Shown: positions 29,108 to 38,642, numbered from the stretch's first letter. The stretch: 64,000 nucleotides of DNA from Acetobacterium paludosum (GCF_008086595.1 NZ_RXYA01000015.1:62001-126000); one strand, 5' to 3'. Translations and numbers: made by a program. Notes: generated by a model not told the origin, from the letters alone.

Positions 29108-31921
29108 ATGAAATTTATAGATATCAAGGGTGCAAAAGAGCACAATTTAAAAAATATCAGTTTAAAAATACCCCGGGATCAGCTGGTGGTTTTAACCGGA
29201 GTGAGCGGATCGGGGAAATCCTCTCTGGCATTTGACACAATCTATGCAGAAGGACAACGTCGCTATATGGAATCCCTTTCTTCCTATGCCCGAATGTTTT
29301 TAGGCCAGTCCCAAAAACCAAATGTGGAAAGTATTGACGGGTTGTCTCCCGCGATTTCCATTGATCAGAAAACAACCAATCGAAATCCGCGATCAACGGT
29401 TGGAACCGTGACGGAGATTTATGATTATCTGCGCTTGCTTTATGCCAGAATCGGGATTCCCCATTGCCCAAAGTGCGGGAAGGTGGTGGAATCACAGTCA
29501 GTCGATCAGATTGTCGATGCCATTCTGACCCTTCCGCCAAAAACTAAGTTTCAGATTTTAGCCCCCATTGTCCGGAAAGAGAAGGGCCAGCACAAAAAAA
29601 TCATTGACCATATTAAAAAAGAGGGTTTTGTGCGAATTATTGTTGATGGGGAACCCCTGGAAGTGACCGACGAAATCAATCTGGAAAAAAACAAAAAGCA
29701 TACCATCGACGTGGTGGTGGATCGCTTGATTGCGAAAGACAACCTGGGAAAACGTTTGTCAGATTCAGTTGAAATGGCCTTAAAGCTTTCCGGCGGTCTG
29801 GTAATCTGCGATGTGATTGGGAAAGAACAGAAGCTTTTCAGTGAAAAACTGGCATGCGCAGATTGTGGAATCGCCATGGACACTCTGGAACCCCGGACCT
29901 TTTCATTCAACAACCCCTTCGGCATGTGCCCGGATTGCCACGGACTGGGTTTTCATCAGCAGGTAGACCCTGACTTATTGATACCGGATAAGAGTTTATC
30001 AATTCCGGGTGGCGCAATTAAATTTTTTGGCTTAAAAAGCGATTCGAAATATTATTTTAATATGATAAAATCACTGGCGGAAAAGCATCAATTTTCAATG
30101 GATGAACCCATTGAAAATGCCAGTCCGGAGTTTTTAAAGGCGCTGTTGTACGGCAGTGACGAGGTGGTGGAGATTGCCTATGAAGGAAAGTTCTCCGGAA
30201 CCTATTCATCAACCTTTGAAGGTCTGATCAAAAATATGGAACGGCGCTATATCGAAACGACTTCAGAGCGGATGAGAAGCCTGATTGAGCGGTATATGTC
30301 TGAAACGCCCTGTCCGACCTGTCACGGCAAGCGGTTAAATCCGACCAGTCTGGCCGTGACCATTCATGGGAAAAACATCATCGAAATAACCGATATGTCG
30401 GTGGTGCATTTACTGGCATTTTTCAAAAACCAGGAAATGACGGCAAGGGAAATCATGATTGGTGAATCAATTTTCAAAGAAATCGATGCCCGACTAAATT
30501 TTCTTAAAGATGTGGGGTTGGAATATTTAACTCTTTCAAGAAATGCCGGTACTTTGTCCGGCGGCGAATCACAGCGGATTCGCCTTGCCACGCAGATTGG
30601 CTCCGGCCTGGTTGGCGTCCTTTATGTTTTGGATGAACCAAGTATCGGACTGCATCAGCGAGATAACCGCAAACTGCTGGAAACGCTGCGTCGCCTCACC
30701 AATTTGGGGAATACCCTGATTGTGGTAGAACACGATGAAGAAACCATGCAGGAAGCCGATTATATTGTCGATATCGGCCCGGGTCCTGGGGTGCACGGTG
30801 GCGAGGTCGTCGCCCAGGGAACCCTGGAAGAAATAATGGCGGTTCCGGAATCCATTACCGGTCAATATTTTAGCGGAAAAAGGGCAATCCCCATCCCGGC
30901 AATAAGGCGGGCAGGAAATGGCGAGCAGATTAAGATCATCGGCGCCCGGGAAAACAACCTCAAAAACATCGATGTCGCGTTTCCGTTAGGAAAATTTATC
31001 TGTGTTACCGGGGTTTCCGGCTCGGGGAAAAGTACGTTGATAAATGAAATTCTCTATAAAGAAATTTCTAAAAAACTCTATCGGAGTTTGAAAAAACCGG
31101 GTAAATGCACCGGTATTGAGGGGGTCGAAACCATCGACAAGGTTATTGATATCGATCAGTCTCCGATTGGCAGAACCCCCCGATCCAATCCGGCGACCTA
31201 TACCGGCGTTTTTGATCTGATTCGGGATCTTTTTACCAAGACACCGGAAGCGAAAGCACGTGGTTATCAAAAAGGTCGATTCAGTTTTAATGTAAAGGGT
31301 GGACGGTGCGAAAAATGCAGCGGTGATGGCATTATGAAAATCGAGATGCATTTTCTGCCGGATGTTTATGTTCCCTGTGAAGTCTGTGAAGGAAAAAGGT
31401 ACAATCGGGAAACACTGGAAGTTAAGTATAAAGGAAAGAACATTGCGGATGTATTGGATATGACGGTTGAGGAAGCACTGGAATTTTTCGCTAATATTCC
31501 CAAGATAAAAGACAAACTGCAAACTCTTTATGATGTCGGTTTAAGCTATGTTCGTTTAGGTCAGCCTTCGCCGCAATTATCCGGCGGGGAAGCCCAGCGG
31601 ATTAAATTGGCAACGGAATTGAGTAAGAGAAATACCGGAAAAACATTATACATCCTGGATGAGCCGACAACCGGACTTCATATTGCCGATGTTCATCAAC
31701 TGATTATTGTTCTCCAACGCCTGGTAGACAGCGGTAGCACCGTGGTTGTCATTGAACATCAATTAGACGTTGTAAAAGTAGCGGACTATATCATTGATTT
31801 GGGTCCCGAAGGCGGAGACGGCGGCGGTACGGTTGTTGTAACAGGAACGCCGGAAGAAGTTGCAAATGCACCTGAATCCTACACCGGACAATATCTGAAA
31901 AAAATATTAGCAAAGCGTTAA
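29108..31921 (+). CDS. uvrA: Excinuclease ABC subunit A
   Basis: A 937-residue UvrA with two ABC ATPase modules. The first Walker A is [16 protein letters not shown] near residue 30, the second [16 protein letters not shown] near 640. Signatures are [12 protein letters not shown] and [12 protein letters not shown], and zinc-type CxxC pairs occur in [15 protein letters not shown], and [15 protein letters not shown]. It recognises distorted DNA and loads UvrB. Normal full length with no missing motif. Cotranscribed with uvrB; uvrC is about 3.8 kb downstream in another operon. Confidence 0.97.
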   Translation: MKFIDIKGAKEHNLKNISLKIPRDQLVVLTGVSGSGKSSLAFDTIYAEGQRRYMESLSSYARMFLGQSQKPNVESIDGLSPAISIDQKTTNRNPRSTVGTVTEIYDYLRLLYARIGIPHCPKCGKVVESQSVDQIVDAILTLPPKTKFQILAPIVRKEKGQHKKIIDHIKKEGFVRIIVDGEPLEVTDEINLEKNKKHTIDVVVDRLIAKDNLGKRLSDSVEMALKLSGGLVICDVIGKEQKLFSEKLACADCGIAMDTLEPRTFSFNNPFGMCPDCHGLGFHQQVDPDLLIPDKSLSIPGGAIKFFGLKSDSKYYFNMIKSLAEKHQFSMDEPIENASPEFLKALLYGSDEVVEIAYEGKFSGTYSSTFEGLIKNMERRYIETTSERMRSLIERYMSETPCPTCHGKRLNPTSLAVTIHGKNIIEITDMSVVHLLAFFKNQEMTAREIMIGESIFKEIDARLNFLKDVGLEYLTLSRNAGTLSGGESQRIRLATQIGSGLVGVLYVLDEPSIGLHQRDNRKLLETLRRLTNLGNTLIVVEHDEETMQEADYIVDIGPGPGVHGGEVVAQGTLEEIMAVPESITGQYFSGKRAIPIPAIRRAGNGEQIKIIGARENNLKNIDVAFPLGKFICVTGVSGSGKSTLINEILYKEISKKLYRSLKKPGKCTGIEGVETIDKVIDIDQSPIGRTPRSNPATYTGVFDLIRDLFTKTPEAKARGYQKGRFSFNVKGGRCEKCSGDGIMKIEMHFLPDVYVPCEVCEGKRYNRETLEVKYKGKNIADVLDMTVEEALEFFANIPKIKDKLQTLYDVGLSYVRLGQPSPQLSGGEAQRIKLATELSKRNTGKTLYILDEPTTGLHIADVHQLIIVLQRLVDSGSTVVVIEHQLDVVKVADYIIDLGPEGGDGGGTVVVTGTPEEVANAPESYTGQYLKKILAKR

Positions 31922-31975
31922 GGCGTATTAAAAGACGGTTTTTATCTAGATTGATTGAGGCTGTCAATATAAAAG

Positions 31976-32018
31976 TCTCGGAGACAATCATCAGTCATTG
32001 TCTTCGGGATTTGTTTTT
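31976..32018 (+). terminator. Terminator after uvrA
   Basis: A 13-bp stem TCTCGGAGACAAT paired with ATTGTCTTCGGGA (two G-U pairs), 8-base loop, then TTTGTTTTTG. Confidence 0.8.
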
Positions 32019-32087
32019 GCGCTTTGTCTGGGCATAGAAAAAAAGTTAGACTTGCCTTAAAAAAACTTAAATAGATATAAAATCTAA

Positions 32088-32116
32088 TTGACAATGGTTT
32101 TCAATTAAAGTATAAT
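32088..32116 (+). promoter_or_regulatory. feo promoter with Fur-like box
   Basis: TTGACA (32088-32093), 17-base spacer, TATAAT (32111-32116): both hexamers are consensus. TGACAATGGTTTTCA at 32089-32103 matches the 7-1-7 Fur box TGATAAT-N-ATTATCA at 11 of 14 positions and covers the -35. Iron-loaded Fur would be expected to block it. A leader hairpin ACCATAT/ATATGGT lies near 32147-32166. Nothing else is seen in 32019-32221. Confidence 0.75.
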
Positions 32117-32221
32117 AAGACTAACAAATGAGGGATGGCAAAATAACCATATTACCATCATATATGGTGACGGTCGATCTTGATGTTGAGGCTTGAAAAA
32201 GACAATATGGAGGTGTTTATT

Positions 32222-32446
32222 ATGTTTACATTAAAAGATTTAAAACCAGGACAAAAAGCTTGTGTCGGCTCTATTGCGGTTGAGGGTTTAATGCGACGTA
32301 AACTAATGGATATGGGTGTTACACCCGGCGTTGAAATTGAAGTTAATAAAACAGCTCCATTTGGGGATCCCATTGAAGTACGATTGAGAGGCTATGCTTT
32401 AAGTCTAAGAAAAAAAGACGCCGCAAACATTCTAATGGTTCAGTAG
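32222..32446 (+). CDS. feoA: Ferrous iron transport protein A
   Basis: A 74-residue SH3-like FeoA protein (MFTLKDLKPGQKACVGSIAV, then MDMGVTPGVEIEV and GDPIEVRLRGYALSLRK). FeoA is a small cytoplasmic partner needed for FeoB function. The start is ATG 32222, seven bases after GGAGGT; upstream in-frame starts at 32180 and 32207 lack a suitable site or overlap it. feoB follows after a hairpin. Length is typical for the family. Confidence 0.93.
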   Translation: MFTLKDLKPGQKACVGSIAVEGLMRRKLMDMGVTPGVEIEVNKTAPFGDPIEVRLRGYALSLRKKDAANILMVQ

Positions 32447-32480
32447 CAACGAAGCCACCTTTTTCAAGGTGGCTTCGTTG
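32447..32480 (+). repeat. Intercistronic hairpin between feoA and feoB
   Basis: A perfect 15-bp stem CAACGAAGCCACCTT/AAGGTGGCTTCGTTG with loop TTTC begins right after the feoA stop. It is followed by TCTAAAAAC rather than a T-run, so it looks like an mRNA-stabilising or partial-termination element that could set the feoA:feoB ratio. Confidence 0.65.
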
Positions 32481-32524
32481 TCTAAAAACAAAATACTATG
32501 CATAAAAATGAAACGAGGAAAAAC

Positions 32525-34546
32525 ATGAAATTTAAGGTTGCTTTGGCGGGAAATCCAAATTCAGGGAAGACCACACTGTTTAATTGTCTCACCGGCAGTA
32601 ATCTATACGTTGGCAACTGGCCGGGCGTGACAGTTGAAAAAAAAGAAGGAGATCTGAAAAATACTTCGGAAAAGATAACATTGGTGGATCTTCCCGGAAT
32701 TTATTCATTGGCCCCCTATTCCATGGATGAAATTGTATCACGAAATTTTCTGCTGGAAGAGCGTCCGGATCTCATTATTAACATCATTGATGCTTCAAAT
32801 ATTGAGCGGAATCTTTATTTAACAACCCAGCTTATGGAGCTGGATTGCCCGATGGTCGGAGCGCTTAATATGATGGATGTAGTACAGAAAAAAGGCGTGG
32901 AAATTGATGTCGATGCGTTGGAAAAATTGTTCGGGTTTCCCTTTGTAGAAATATCGGCCCAACAGGAAACGGGGATTGACGACCTGATTAAAATGGTCGG
33001 GAGGATCGTTAAAAACGATAAAAAACAGGAATTTCCAAAAATATTTCCGGAACAAATCAATGAAATATTTAAGGAATTTGAAAATTTGCTTCAGAACAAG
33101 TTTCCCAATGTGTTGCCAGACTATCCCAGAATTTTTCGGGCAGTAAAACTGATCGAAAAAGATGATGAAGTCTTGTCGAAGATTGATGATTGCTCGATAT
33201 TATTGGAAGACATTGAGAAAACAAGAAAAAAGATTGAAGTGTTTTCCGGTAATGATGTCGATAGCGCCATTGCCGATTACCGCTACCGCTTCATTACCGC
33301 GACAATTAATATGGCAACAAGAAAAACAAAAGAAAATACCCAGCAATTTCAGGAGCAGCTGGATAAGGTATTAATGAATCGCTATGCGGCTTTACCCATC
33401 TTTTTTCTGTTTATGTTTATCATTTACTATGTTTCCATTACGTTGGTTGGGCAAGTAACCATCGGTGGAATTACGTGGTTCATTAAGGACGTGCTGATTG
33501 TTAATATTGCTGCAGGACTGGGAAGTATCGGCGCCGCCGACTGGATCATTGCCCTGATAAATGATGGGATTATTACCGGGGTTGGTGCTGTTTTGACCTT
33601 TGTACCTCAGTTGATGGCGCTTTTCTTTTTTATCTCTATTTTGGAAGACAGCGGATATATGGCAAGAGTAGCTTTTATAATGGATCGGATTTTCCGACAT
33701 TTTGGCTTATCAGGAAAATCTTTTATCCCCATGGTAGTTGGATTAGGCTGTTCGGTGCCGGGGATTATGGCAACACGTACGCTGGAGAATGAACGGGAAC
33801 GGAAATTAACAGCAGTATTGACCCCGTTCATTTCATGTGGCGCAAAAATGCCGATCTATATTCTGATGGCTTCAGTGTTTTTCACAACAAATCAAACCTT
33901 GCTGGTGTTTTCCTTATACCTGATCAGTTTGATTGTGGTGTTCTCATCCGGCTTTATCCTTTCAAAAACCTGGTTTAAAGGGGCCGATTCAGGTTATCTT
34001 CTGGAGATTCCACCGTTTCGTTTGCCGAAAATAAAAAATACCCTGACGCAGGTATGGGAGCGAATCAAGGAATTCCTGGTCCGGGCAGGTACCATTATTT
34101 TTGCGGCCTCAGTCGTATTATGGTTTTTACAGAACTTTACCCTAGGCTTTCAAATGGTACAATCTGCAGATGAAAGCATTTTAGCCACTTTTGGTAAAGT
34201 GATTGCCCCGATTTTCGTGCCATTGGGTTTTGGAAACTGGATGGCATCTGTTGCCTTGCTGACGGGAATAGCCGCCAAAGAAATGATTATCAGTACATTA
34301 AGTGTCTTAACCGCTGGTCAGGCAGGCGGCCTGACACTGGCAATCAGCCAGATTTTCACACCGGTATCGGCTTATAGTTTTGTGATCTTTATTTTACTGG
34401 CATCACCGTGTATGGCGGCTCTGGCCACCATGAGAAAAGAGCTGGGAAACTGGCGAGACTTTTTTTTCGCAGTAGTATACCAACTTGGCTTAGCCTATAT
34501 GATTTCTTTAATCATCTATCAGGTGGGGAGCAGAATATTTATTTAA
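32525..34546 (+). CDS. feoB: Ferrous iron transporter FeoB
   Basis: A 673-residue FeoB. The N-terminal G domain carries G1 AGNPNSGKTTLFN, Walker-B type LVDLPGIYSL, and a G4-like NMMD. A helical spacer follows, then the membrane domain from about residue 280 with repeated FeoB core segments (MARVAFIMDRIFRHFGLSGK, VPGIMATRTLENERERKLTA, CGAKMPIYILMASVFF). It takes up Fe2+ under anaerobic conditions. I chose ATG 32525 because it follows CGAGG; an ATG 27 bases earlier has no site. Confidence 0.95.
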   Translation: MKFKVALAGNPNSGKTTLFNCLTGSNLYVGNWPGVTVEKKEGDLKNTSEKITLVDLPGIYSLAPYSMDEIVSRNFLLEERPDLIINIIDASNIERNLYLTTQLMELDCPMVGALNMMDVVQKKGVEIDVDALEKLFGFPFVEISAQQETGIDDLIKMVGRIVKNDKKQEFPKIFPEQINEIFKEFENLLQNKFPNVLPDYPRIFRAVKLIEKDDEVLSKIDDCSILLEDIEKTRKKIEVFSGNDVDSAIADYRYRFITATINMATRKTKENTQQFQEQLDKVLMNRYAALPIFFLFMFIIYYVSITLVGQVTIGGITWFIKDVLIVNIAAGLGSIGAADWIIALINDGIITGVGAVLTFVPQLMALFFFISILEDSGYMARVAFIMDRIFRHFGLSGKSFIPMVVGLGCSVPGIMATRTLENERERKLTAVLTPFISCGAKMPIYILMASVFFTTNQTLLVFSLYLISLIVVFSSGFILSKTWFKGADSGYLLEIPPFRLPKIKNTLTQVWERIKEFLVRAGTIIFAASVVLWFLQNFTLGFQMVQSADESILATFGKVIAPIFVPLGFGNWMASVALLTGIAAKEMIISTLSVLTAGQAGGLTLAISQIFTPVSAYSFVIFILLASPCMAALATMRKELGNWRDFFFAVVYQLGLAYMISLIIYQVGSRIFI

Positions 34547-34570
34547 AGGGTTTAGAGAGAAGGATTGAAA

Positions 34571-34738
34571 ATGGTTACATGGATATTGGCAGCTTTAATT
34601 TTGGGCGCGGCCGGTTATATTATTTTTAAAAAGGTTAAGAAAATGAAATCAGGAGATTTTTCCTGCGAAGGATGTAAAGGGGGAAGCTGCCCCGGTTGCA
34701 AGACGGGAACAGATTCTTCAGAAAAAGATAAGTGTTAA
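34571..34738 (+). CDS. FeoB-associated Cys-rich membrane protein
   Basis: A 55-residue protein of the FeoB-associated Cys-rich family. It starts MVTWILAALILGAAGYIIF, a single membrane helix, followed by a basic stretch KKVKKMK and a tail with CEGCKGGSCPGC, ending in Cys. Five cysteines after the helix suggest a metal-binding tail at the membrane. It begins 24 bases after feoB. The family is linked to FeoB by genomic context; its biochemical role is not established, though iron handling during uptake is plausible. Confidence 0.85.
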   Translation: MVTWILAALILGAAGYIIFKKVKKMKSGDFSCEGCKGGSCPGCKTGTDSSEKDKC

Positions 34739-34769
34739 TTGTCCCGGAAGAAATATCCGGGCAATAAAA

Positions 34770-34802
34770 ATCCCCCGTCGTTAAACGACGGGGGGATTTT
34801 TA
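34770..34802. terminator. Bidirectional terminator between feo operon and csp gene
   Basis: TCCCCCGTCG / CGACGGGGGGA stem with loop TTAAA, A-rich on one side and TTTTT on the other, lies between the convergent feo and csp transcripts. Confidence 0.9.
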
Positions 34803-34812
34803 AATAATGAAA

Positions 34813-35013
34813 CTATGCAATAAAAACATTTGTAGCTTGTAAGCCACGATCAGTTTTTTCTGTGTCAAAAGTTACACGTTGTCCTTCAACAAGATTTTTA
34901 CGTCCGTCAGCAATAATTGCAGAGAAATGTACAAATACATCTTCGCCACCATCTACAGAAATAAAACCAAAACCTTTTTCCTCGTTAAACCATTTTACTG
35001 TACCATTATTCAT
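34813..35013 (-). CDS. Cold-shock protein, CspA family
   Basis: A 66-residue single cold-shock domain protein: [17 protein letters not shown] contains RNP1 (KGFGFI) and DVFVHFSAI is RNP2. It binds single-stranded nucleic acid and acts as an RNA chaperone. The gene is monocistronic: a consensus-type promoter upstream, a 127-base leader with a large hairpin, and a shared terminator downstream. The ATG follows AGGAGGT. Which csp paralogue it is cannot be told. Confidence 0.95.
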   Translation of the reverse strand: MNNGTVKWFNEEKGFGFISVDGGEDVFVHFSAIIADGRKNLVEGQRVTFDTEKTDRGLQATNVFIA

Positions 35014-35063
35014 TTTAGGTACCTCCTACATTTTAATATAAATCGTGATGCAAAAAAGAAAAA

Positions 35064-35116
35064 CACATATTTTTGAAAATCATCTAAACGTAAAAAATGA
35101 CTTTCAAAAATATGTG
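35064..35116 (-). promoter_or_regulatory. Large hairpin in the csp leader
   Basis: Perfect 15-bp arms (35064-35078 and 35102-35116) with a 23-base loop fall inside the 5-prime leader of the cold-shock gene. On the minus strand the hairpin is followed by TTTTTC, so it could act as a temperature-sensitive terminator or an RNA thermosensor. Its role is inferred from position only. Confidence 0.6.
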
Positions 35117-35146
35117 AAATCAATAAATACACTTTAATTCTTTTTC

Positions 35147-35175
35147 AGTATATAGCAGATAAGAAATTTTGTCAA
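35147..35175 (-). promoter_or_regulatory. csp promoter
   Basis: On the minus strand TTGACA (35170-35175), 17-base spacer, TATACT (35147-35152). Near consensus; predicted start near 35140. Confidence 0.8.
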
Positions 35176-35242
35176 ATGGATTCGCAAATACTTTATTTCA
35201 GTTAAGACAAGTTCGAGCAGGGTAAGATTCGCTGCAAACGTC

Positions 35243-35295
35243 GGTCCTTGTTTCGGTCATGCTCAATCTTTAGCGCAATGATAGAAACAAGGACC
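35243..35295. repeat. Long hairpin downstream of the 82-residue gene
   Basis: Perfect 12-bp arms GGTCCTTGTTTC / GAAACAAGGACC enclose a 29-base loop with its own CAT-GC/GC-ATG pairs. There is no T-run on either side. It may be the 3-prime end structure of the minus-strand gene or a small RNA element. Confidence 0.5.
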
Positions 35296-35341
35296 ATGTT
35301 TTAAGCAACACAAGTCAGGCAAAAAAAGCAGAACTCAAGAT

Positions 35342-35590
35342 TTATGTGATACAATACTTGTTGAAGTCAATTGATTCATAATTTCGTTTCAAAAGCTCTT
35401 TTGCTTCCTTGATAATTTCTTTTTCTGAAATTGGAAGTCTTATCTCACGTATTTCGATAATTTTAAAAGGGTTATCTTTAACCGTTTTCGTTAAAGTAAA
35501 ACCACCATAAATTTTCGGAACAATTTTCACTTCGAAATTGCCGAAAGAAACTAAGGTGTTGTGGCCATCAAGGGTTATTTTTTCAAACAT
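35342..35590 (-). CDS. Hypothetical protein, 82 residues
   Basis: I do not recognise this protein. It begins MFEKITLDGHNTLVSFGNFE, is predicted soluble with alternating short beta segments in the first half and a charged helix (SEKEIIKEAKELLKRNYESI) in the second, and ends with Cys-Ile-Thr. No signal peptide or membrane helix. The ATG follows GGAAGTG at a good distance, and codon use matches the neighbours, so I think it is expressed. It stands alone, divergent from uvrC and upstream of the csp gene on the same strand. Confidence 0.65.
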   Translation of the reverse strand: MFEKITLDGHNTLVSFGNFEVKIVPKIYGGFTLTKTVKDNPFKIIEIREIRLPISEKEIIKEAKELLKRNYESIDFNKYCIT

Positions 35591-35724
35591 GGTAACACTT
35601 CCTTTCTTTAAAAATCAATTGAAGTATAAATAGTATTACTATTATACCAAAGTTAATAGGGAAATAAACAGGAAAATATAAAAAAAAGATTATTTTAAGA
35701 TAAAACAGCTAAGGTGAAAAAACA

Positions 35725-37557
35725 ATGTATGATAAAGACAAATTAAAAGAACTGCCCCAGAGTCCAGGAATCTATATGATGAAAAATAATCAGGGGGAGA
35801 TTATCTATGTCGGTAAAGCCATAAACCTTCGTAATCGGGTGCGTCAGTATTTCCATTCTCAACATAACCTGACATCAAAAACAGCGGTGCTGGTTTCACA
35901 TATAGAAACAATCGAAACGATTGTAACAGATTCTGAAATGGAAGCACTGATACTGGAATGTAATTTAATCAAAACCCATATGCCCCGATACAACATATTG
36001 CTGAAGGATGATAAAAGCTATCCCTGGATCAGAGTAACGATCAATGAAGAGTATCCCAGAATTATGATGACCCGGGAATACAAAAAAGATGGCAGTAAGT
36101 ATTTTGGCCCTTTTACCAGTGCGTTTGCTGTAAAAAACACCATTGAGGCGATATTAAAAATATATCCTTTGAAAACCTGTAATCGTCAGGTAATGTTTGG
36201 AAAAAAAATTGGCCGACCCTGTTTGAATTTTCATATCGGTCAGTGTCAGGCCCCGTGCCGGGGAAATGTATCCATGGAAAAATACGGTCAGGATATTCAA
36301 TCGATTTTAGATATCTTAAATGGTCGACACCCCAATTTGATTAAAATACTCAAAGATAAAATGGATTCAGCGGCAATGCAGCAAAATTATGAAGAGGCGG
36401 CAATGCTTCGAGATCAAATATCCGGTATTGAACATATTGTTGAAAAACAGAAAATTATATCGAATACCAAACAGGATCAGGACTTTATTGCGATGGCGAT
36501 GGCAGACGATATGGGGTGCGTTCAAGTATTCCATGTTCGGGAGGGAAAACTCATGGGCCGTGATCATTTTTTCCTGGAAGGAATTGCCGAAGTGAAACTT
36601 TCTGAAATCATGGAAAGTTTTGTCAAACAATATTATTCAAGCTGTGGATTTATTCCCCGAGAAATCATCTTAAGAGAAGCGATGGAGGATGAAAAAACCA
36701 TTGAACAATGGTTAAGTCTAACTGCGGGAAAAAAGATTGAGCTCCATATCCCCCAAAGAGGAAAAAAAATTAAGATGCTGGAAATGGTGGCAGAAAACGC
36801 TGATCTTGCCTTGAAACAGCATTTACTGGAAAAACGACAAAAGGAAGAGCGGTCAAAAAGTCGTTTGGAGGGATTGGCGGATCTTTTAGAATTGGAAAAA
36901 ATACCAAAACGCATTGAGGCTTATGATATTTCCAATATCAGTGGAACGAATAATGTCGGAGGGATGGTCGTTTTTGAAGACGGTAAGTTAAATCGAAAAG
37001 CATGCCGCCGCTTTAAGATAAAGTCGGTTGAAGGCCAAAATGATTATGCAAGTATGCAGGAAATGGTGTTTCGCAGGATGGAACGAGCCATGAAAGTCCA
37101 GGAAACAAACACCTTTTTGCCCCTTCCGGAAATCATGATGATCGACGGCGGTTTGGGGCATGTCACCGCGGTGGAAAGCATTGTATCTTTGTATCCCGTG
37201 AGTATTGCCGTTTGCGGCCTGGTGAAAGATGATCACCATCGACTCCGGGGGATTTTTTATCAAGGCAAGGAAGTTGCTTTAAAAAAGGCAACGCCGCTGG
37301 GCGTATTTCTTTTTGAAGTCTCAGAAGAAGTTCATCGTTACACATTGGGATATCATCAAGTGCTTAGAAATAAAGAGATGCTGGCGTCGCGGTTGGAAGA
37401 AATACCAGGGGTTGGAAAAAAACGACGAGCGACACTCATGGCCCACTTTGAAAATATTAATAACATAAAAAATGCGAATGCAGAAGAGATAATGGCAATC
37501 CCGGGGATGTCGGAAAAAACAGCCCAGGCAATATCTGAATATTTTCACAGGGATTAA
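35725..37557 (+). CDS. uvrC: Excinuclease ABC subunit C
   Basis: A 610-residue UvrC that makes both incisions in nucleotide excision repair. The N-terminal GIY-YIG nuclease shows SPGIYMMKN and EIIYVGKAINLRNRVRQYF (residues 12-43). A UVR motif AAMQQNYEEAAMLRDQI lies near 215-230 and contacts UvrB. The RNase-H-like domain has EAYDISNISGTNNVGGMVVF and IMMIDGGLGHV, and two helix-hairpin-helix segments (EIPGVGKKRR, AIPGMSEKTA) end the protein. Complete. It opens the uvrC-hprK-PHP gene order common in clostridia. Confidence 0.96.
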   Translation: MYDKDKLKELPQSPGIYMMKNNQGEIIYVGKAINLRNRVRQYFHSQHNLTSKTAVLVSHIETIETIVTDSEMEALILECNLIKTHMPRYNILLKDDKSYPWIRVTINEEYPRIMMTREYKKDGSKYFGPFTSAFAVKNTIEAILKIYPLKTCNRQVMFGKKIGRPCLNFHIGQCQAPCRGNVSMEKYGQDIQSILDILNGRHPNLIKILKDKMDSAAMQQNYEEAAMLRDQISGIEHIVEKQKIISNTKQDQDFIAMAMADDMGCVQVFHVREGKLMGRDHFFLEGIAEVKLSEIMESFVKQYYSSCGFIPREIILREAMEDEKTIEQWLSLTAGKKIELHIPQRGKKIKMLEMVAENADLALKQHLLEKRQKEERSKSRLEGLADLLELEKIPKRIEAYDISNISGTNNVGGMVVFEDGKLNRKACRRFKIKSVEGQNDYASMQEMVFRRMERAMKVQETNTFLPLPEIMMIDGGLGHVTAVESIVSLYPVSIAVCGLVKDDHHRLRGIFYQGKEVALKKATPLGVFLFEVSEEVHRYTLGYHQVLRNKEMLASRLEEIPGVGKKRRATLMAHFENINNIKNANAEEIMAIPGMSEKTAQAISEYFHRD

Positions 37558-37598
37558 TGAAAACACTTTGATATGATTAAACTTTGAGGTAGAATAAT

Positions 37599-38642
37599 TT
37601 GGGTAAATTAATAAGCGATAGATTAATGAAAAGAGACAAGAAAAAAATGAATGGAAAAGTAAATTTAGATGATTTTTGCAAAGAAATGAATTTGGAAAAA
37701 ATTTATTGTCAGTCGAGTGAATTAGACTTGAGTGACAGCGGCATTAATCGGCCGGGACTCCAACTTCATGGCTATTATAATTATTTCGATTCAGATCGAA
37801 TTCAAGTAATTGGTAAAGTTGAAGTGGCTTATCTGCTCGATCTTGATATTGAGGTAAGAAAGCAGCGAATTGATGATTTCTTTGCTTATGAATTTCCGTG
37901 CTTTATTGTTTGTTGGGATTTGGAAGAGACAGACTTTTTTTTGGAAGCGGCAAAAAAATATGGGCGTATTCTGCTAAAAAGCAAAGAACACACCACGTCG
38001 CTTTTTTATCATTTGGTCAGCTATCTGGATGAGTTATCGGCGCCAACGGTCAGTTTACACGGTGTCCTGGTAGAGGTATTCGGTGTCGGTGTTTTGATCA
38101 CCGGACCCAGCGGGATTGGAAAAAGTGAAACGGCCCTGGAAATTGTGAAACGCGGCCACTGTCTGATTGCCGATGACGTTGTCGAAGTCAAACGGATCCG
38201 GGACAATCATCTAATGGGAACAGCCCCAAAATTGCTGCAGCATTTTATGGAAATCAGAGGCATCGGGATTATCGATGTCAAAACACTTTACGGTGCCAGA
38301 GCCGTTAAGCGTGTGGTGGAAATTGATATGGTCATTCAGTTGGAAAACTGGGATGATCGCTCACCCTATGATCGTTTGGGACTGGATGAAGAAAAAGTTG
38401 ATATTCTGGGGATCGAAATACCCAAGGTCATGATCCCGGTATCAGGAGGCCGAAATTTAGCCTGTATTATTGAAACGGCAGCCATCAATAATCGCACAAA
38501 ACAGTACGGTTATCATTCCGCTCAAGTATTCTGTGATCGGGTTGCCCATCAAAACGAACTTGAAGTCGAAAAAAGAGAATTGAAGAAAAAAGAAAATGAA
38601 GAGAAACAAAATACAGAAAAGCAAAACAGGGAAGGAAATTAA
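37599..38642 (+). CDS. hprK: HPr kinase/phosphorylase
   Basis: A 347-residue bifunctional HprK that phosphorylates and dephosphorylates HPr on Ser46 in carbon catabolite control. The Walker A is ITGPSGIGKSETALEI near residues 167-182 and the HprK signature includes LIADDVVEVKR and MEIRGIGIIDVKTLYGARAV. The C-terminal tail is unusually charged (repeated Lys, Glu, Gln, Asn). The TTG start at 37599 follows GAGGT at 8 bases; an ATG nine codons in is the alternative. The adjacent glycerol kinase locus is a known type of catabolite-controlled target, but that link is inferred. Confidence 0.93.
   Translation: MGKLISDRLMKRDKKKMNGKVNLDDFCKEMNLEKIYCQSSELDLSDSGINRPGLQLHGYYNYFDSDRIQVIGKVEVAYLLDLDIEVRKQRIDDFFAYEFPCFIVCWDLEETDFFLEAAKKYGRILLKSKEHTTSLFYHLVSYLDELSAPTVSLHGVLVEVFGVGVLITGPSGIGKSETALEIVKRGHCLIADDVVEVKRIRDNHLMGTAPKLLQHFMEIRGIGIIDVKTLYGARAVKRVVEIDMVIQLENWDDRSPYDRLGLDEEKVDILGIEIPKVMIPVSGGRNLACIIETAAINNRTKQYGYHSAQVFCDRVAHQNELEVEKRELKKKENEEKQNTEKQNREGN

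Noticed and set aside
30986-31522. 178-residue minus-strand frame inside uvrA
   Set aside because: Antisense shadow of the second ABC module, with no ribosome-binding site.
37321-38206. Minus-strand frames in uvrC and hprK
   Set aside because: Short, no start signals, and they cover conserved motifs of the plus-strand genes.
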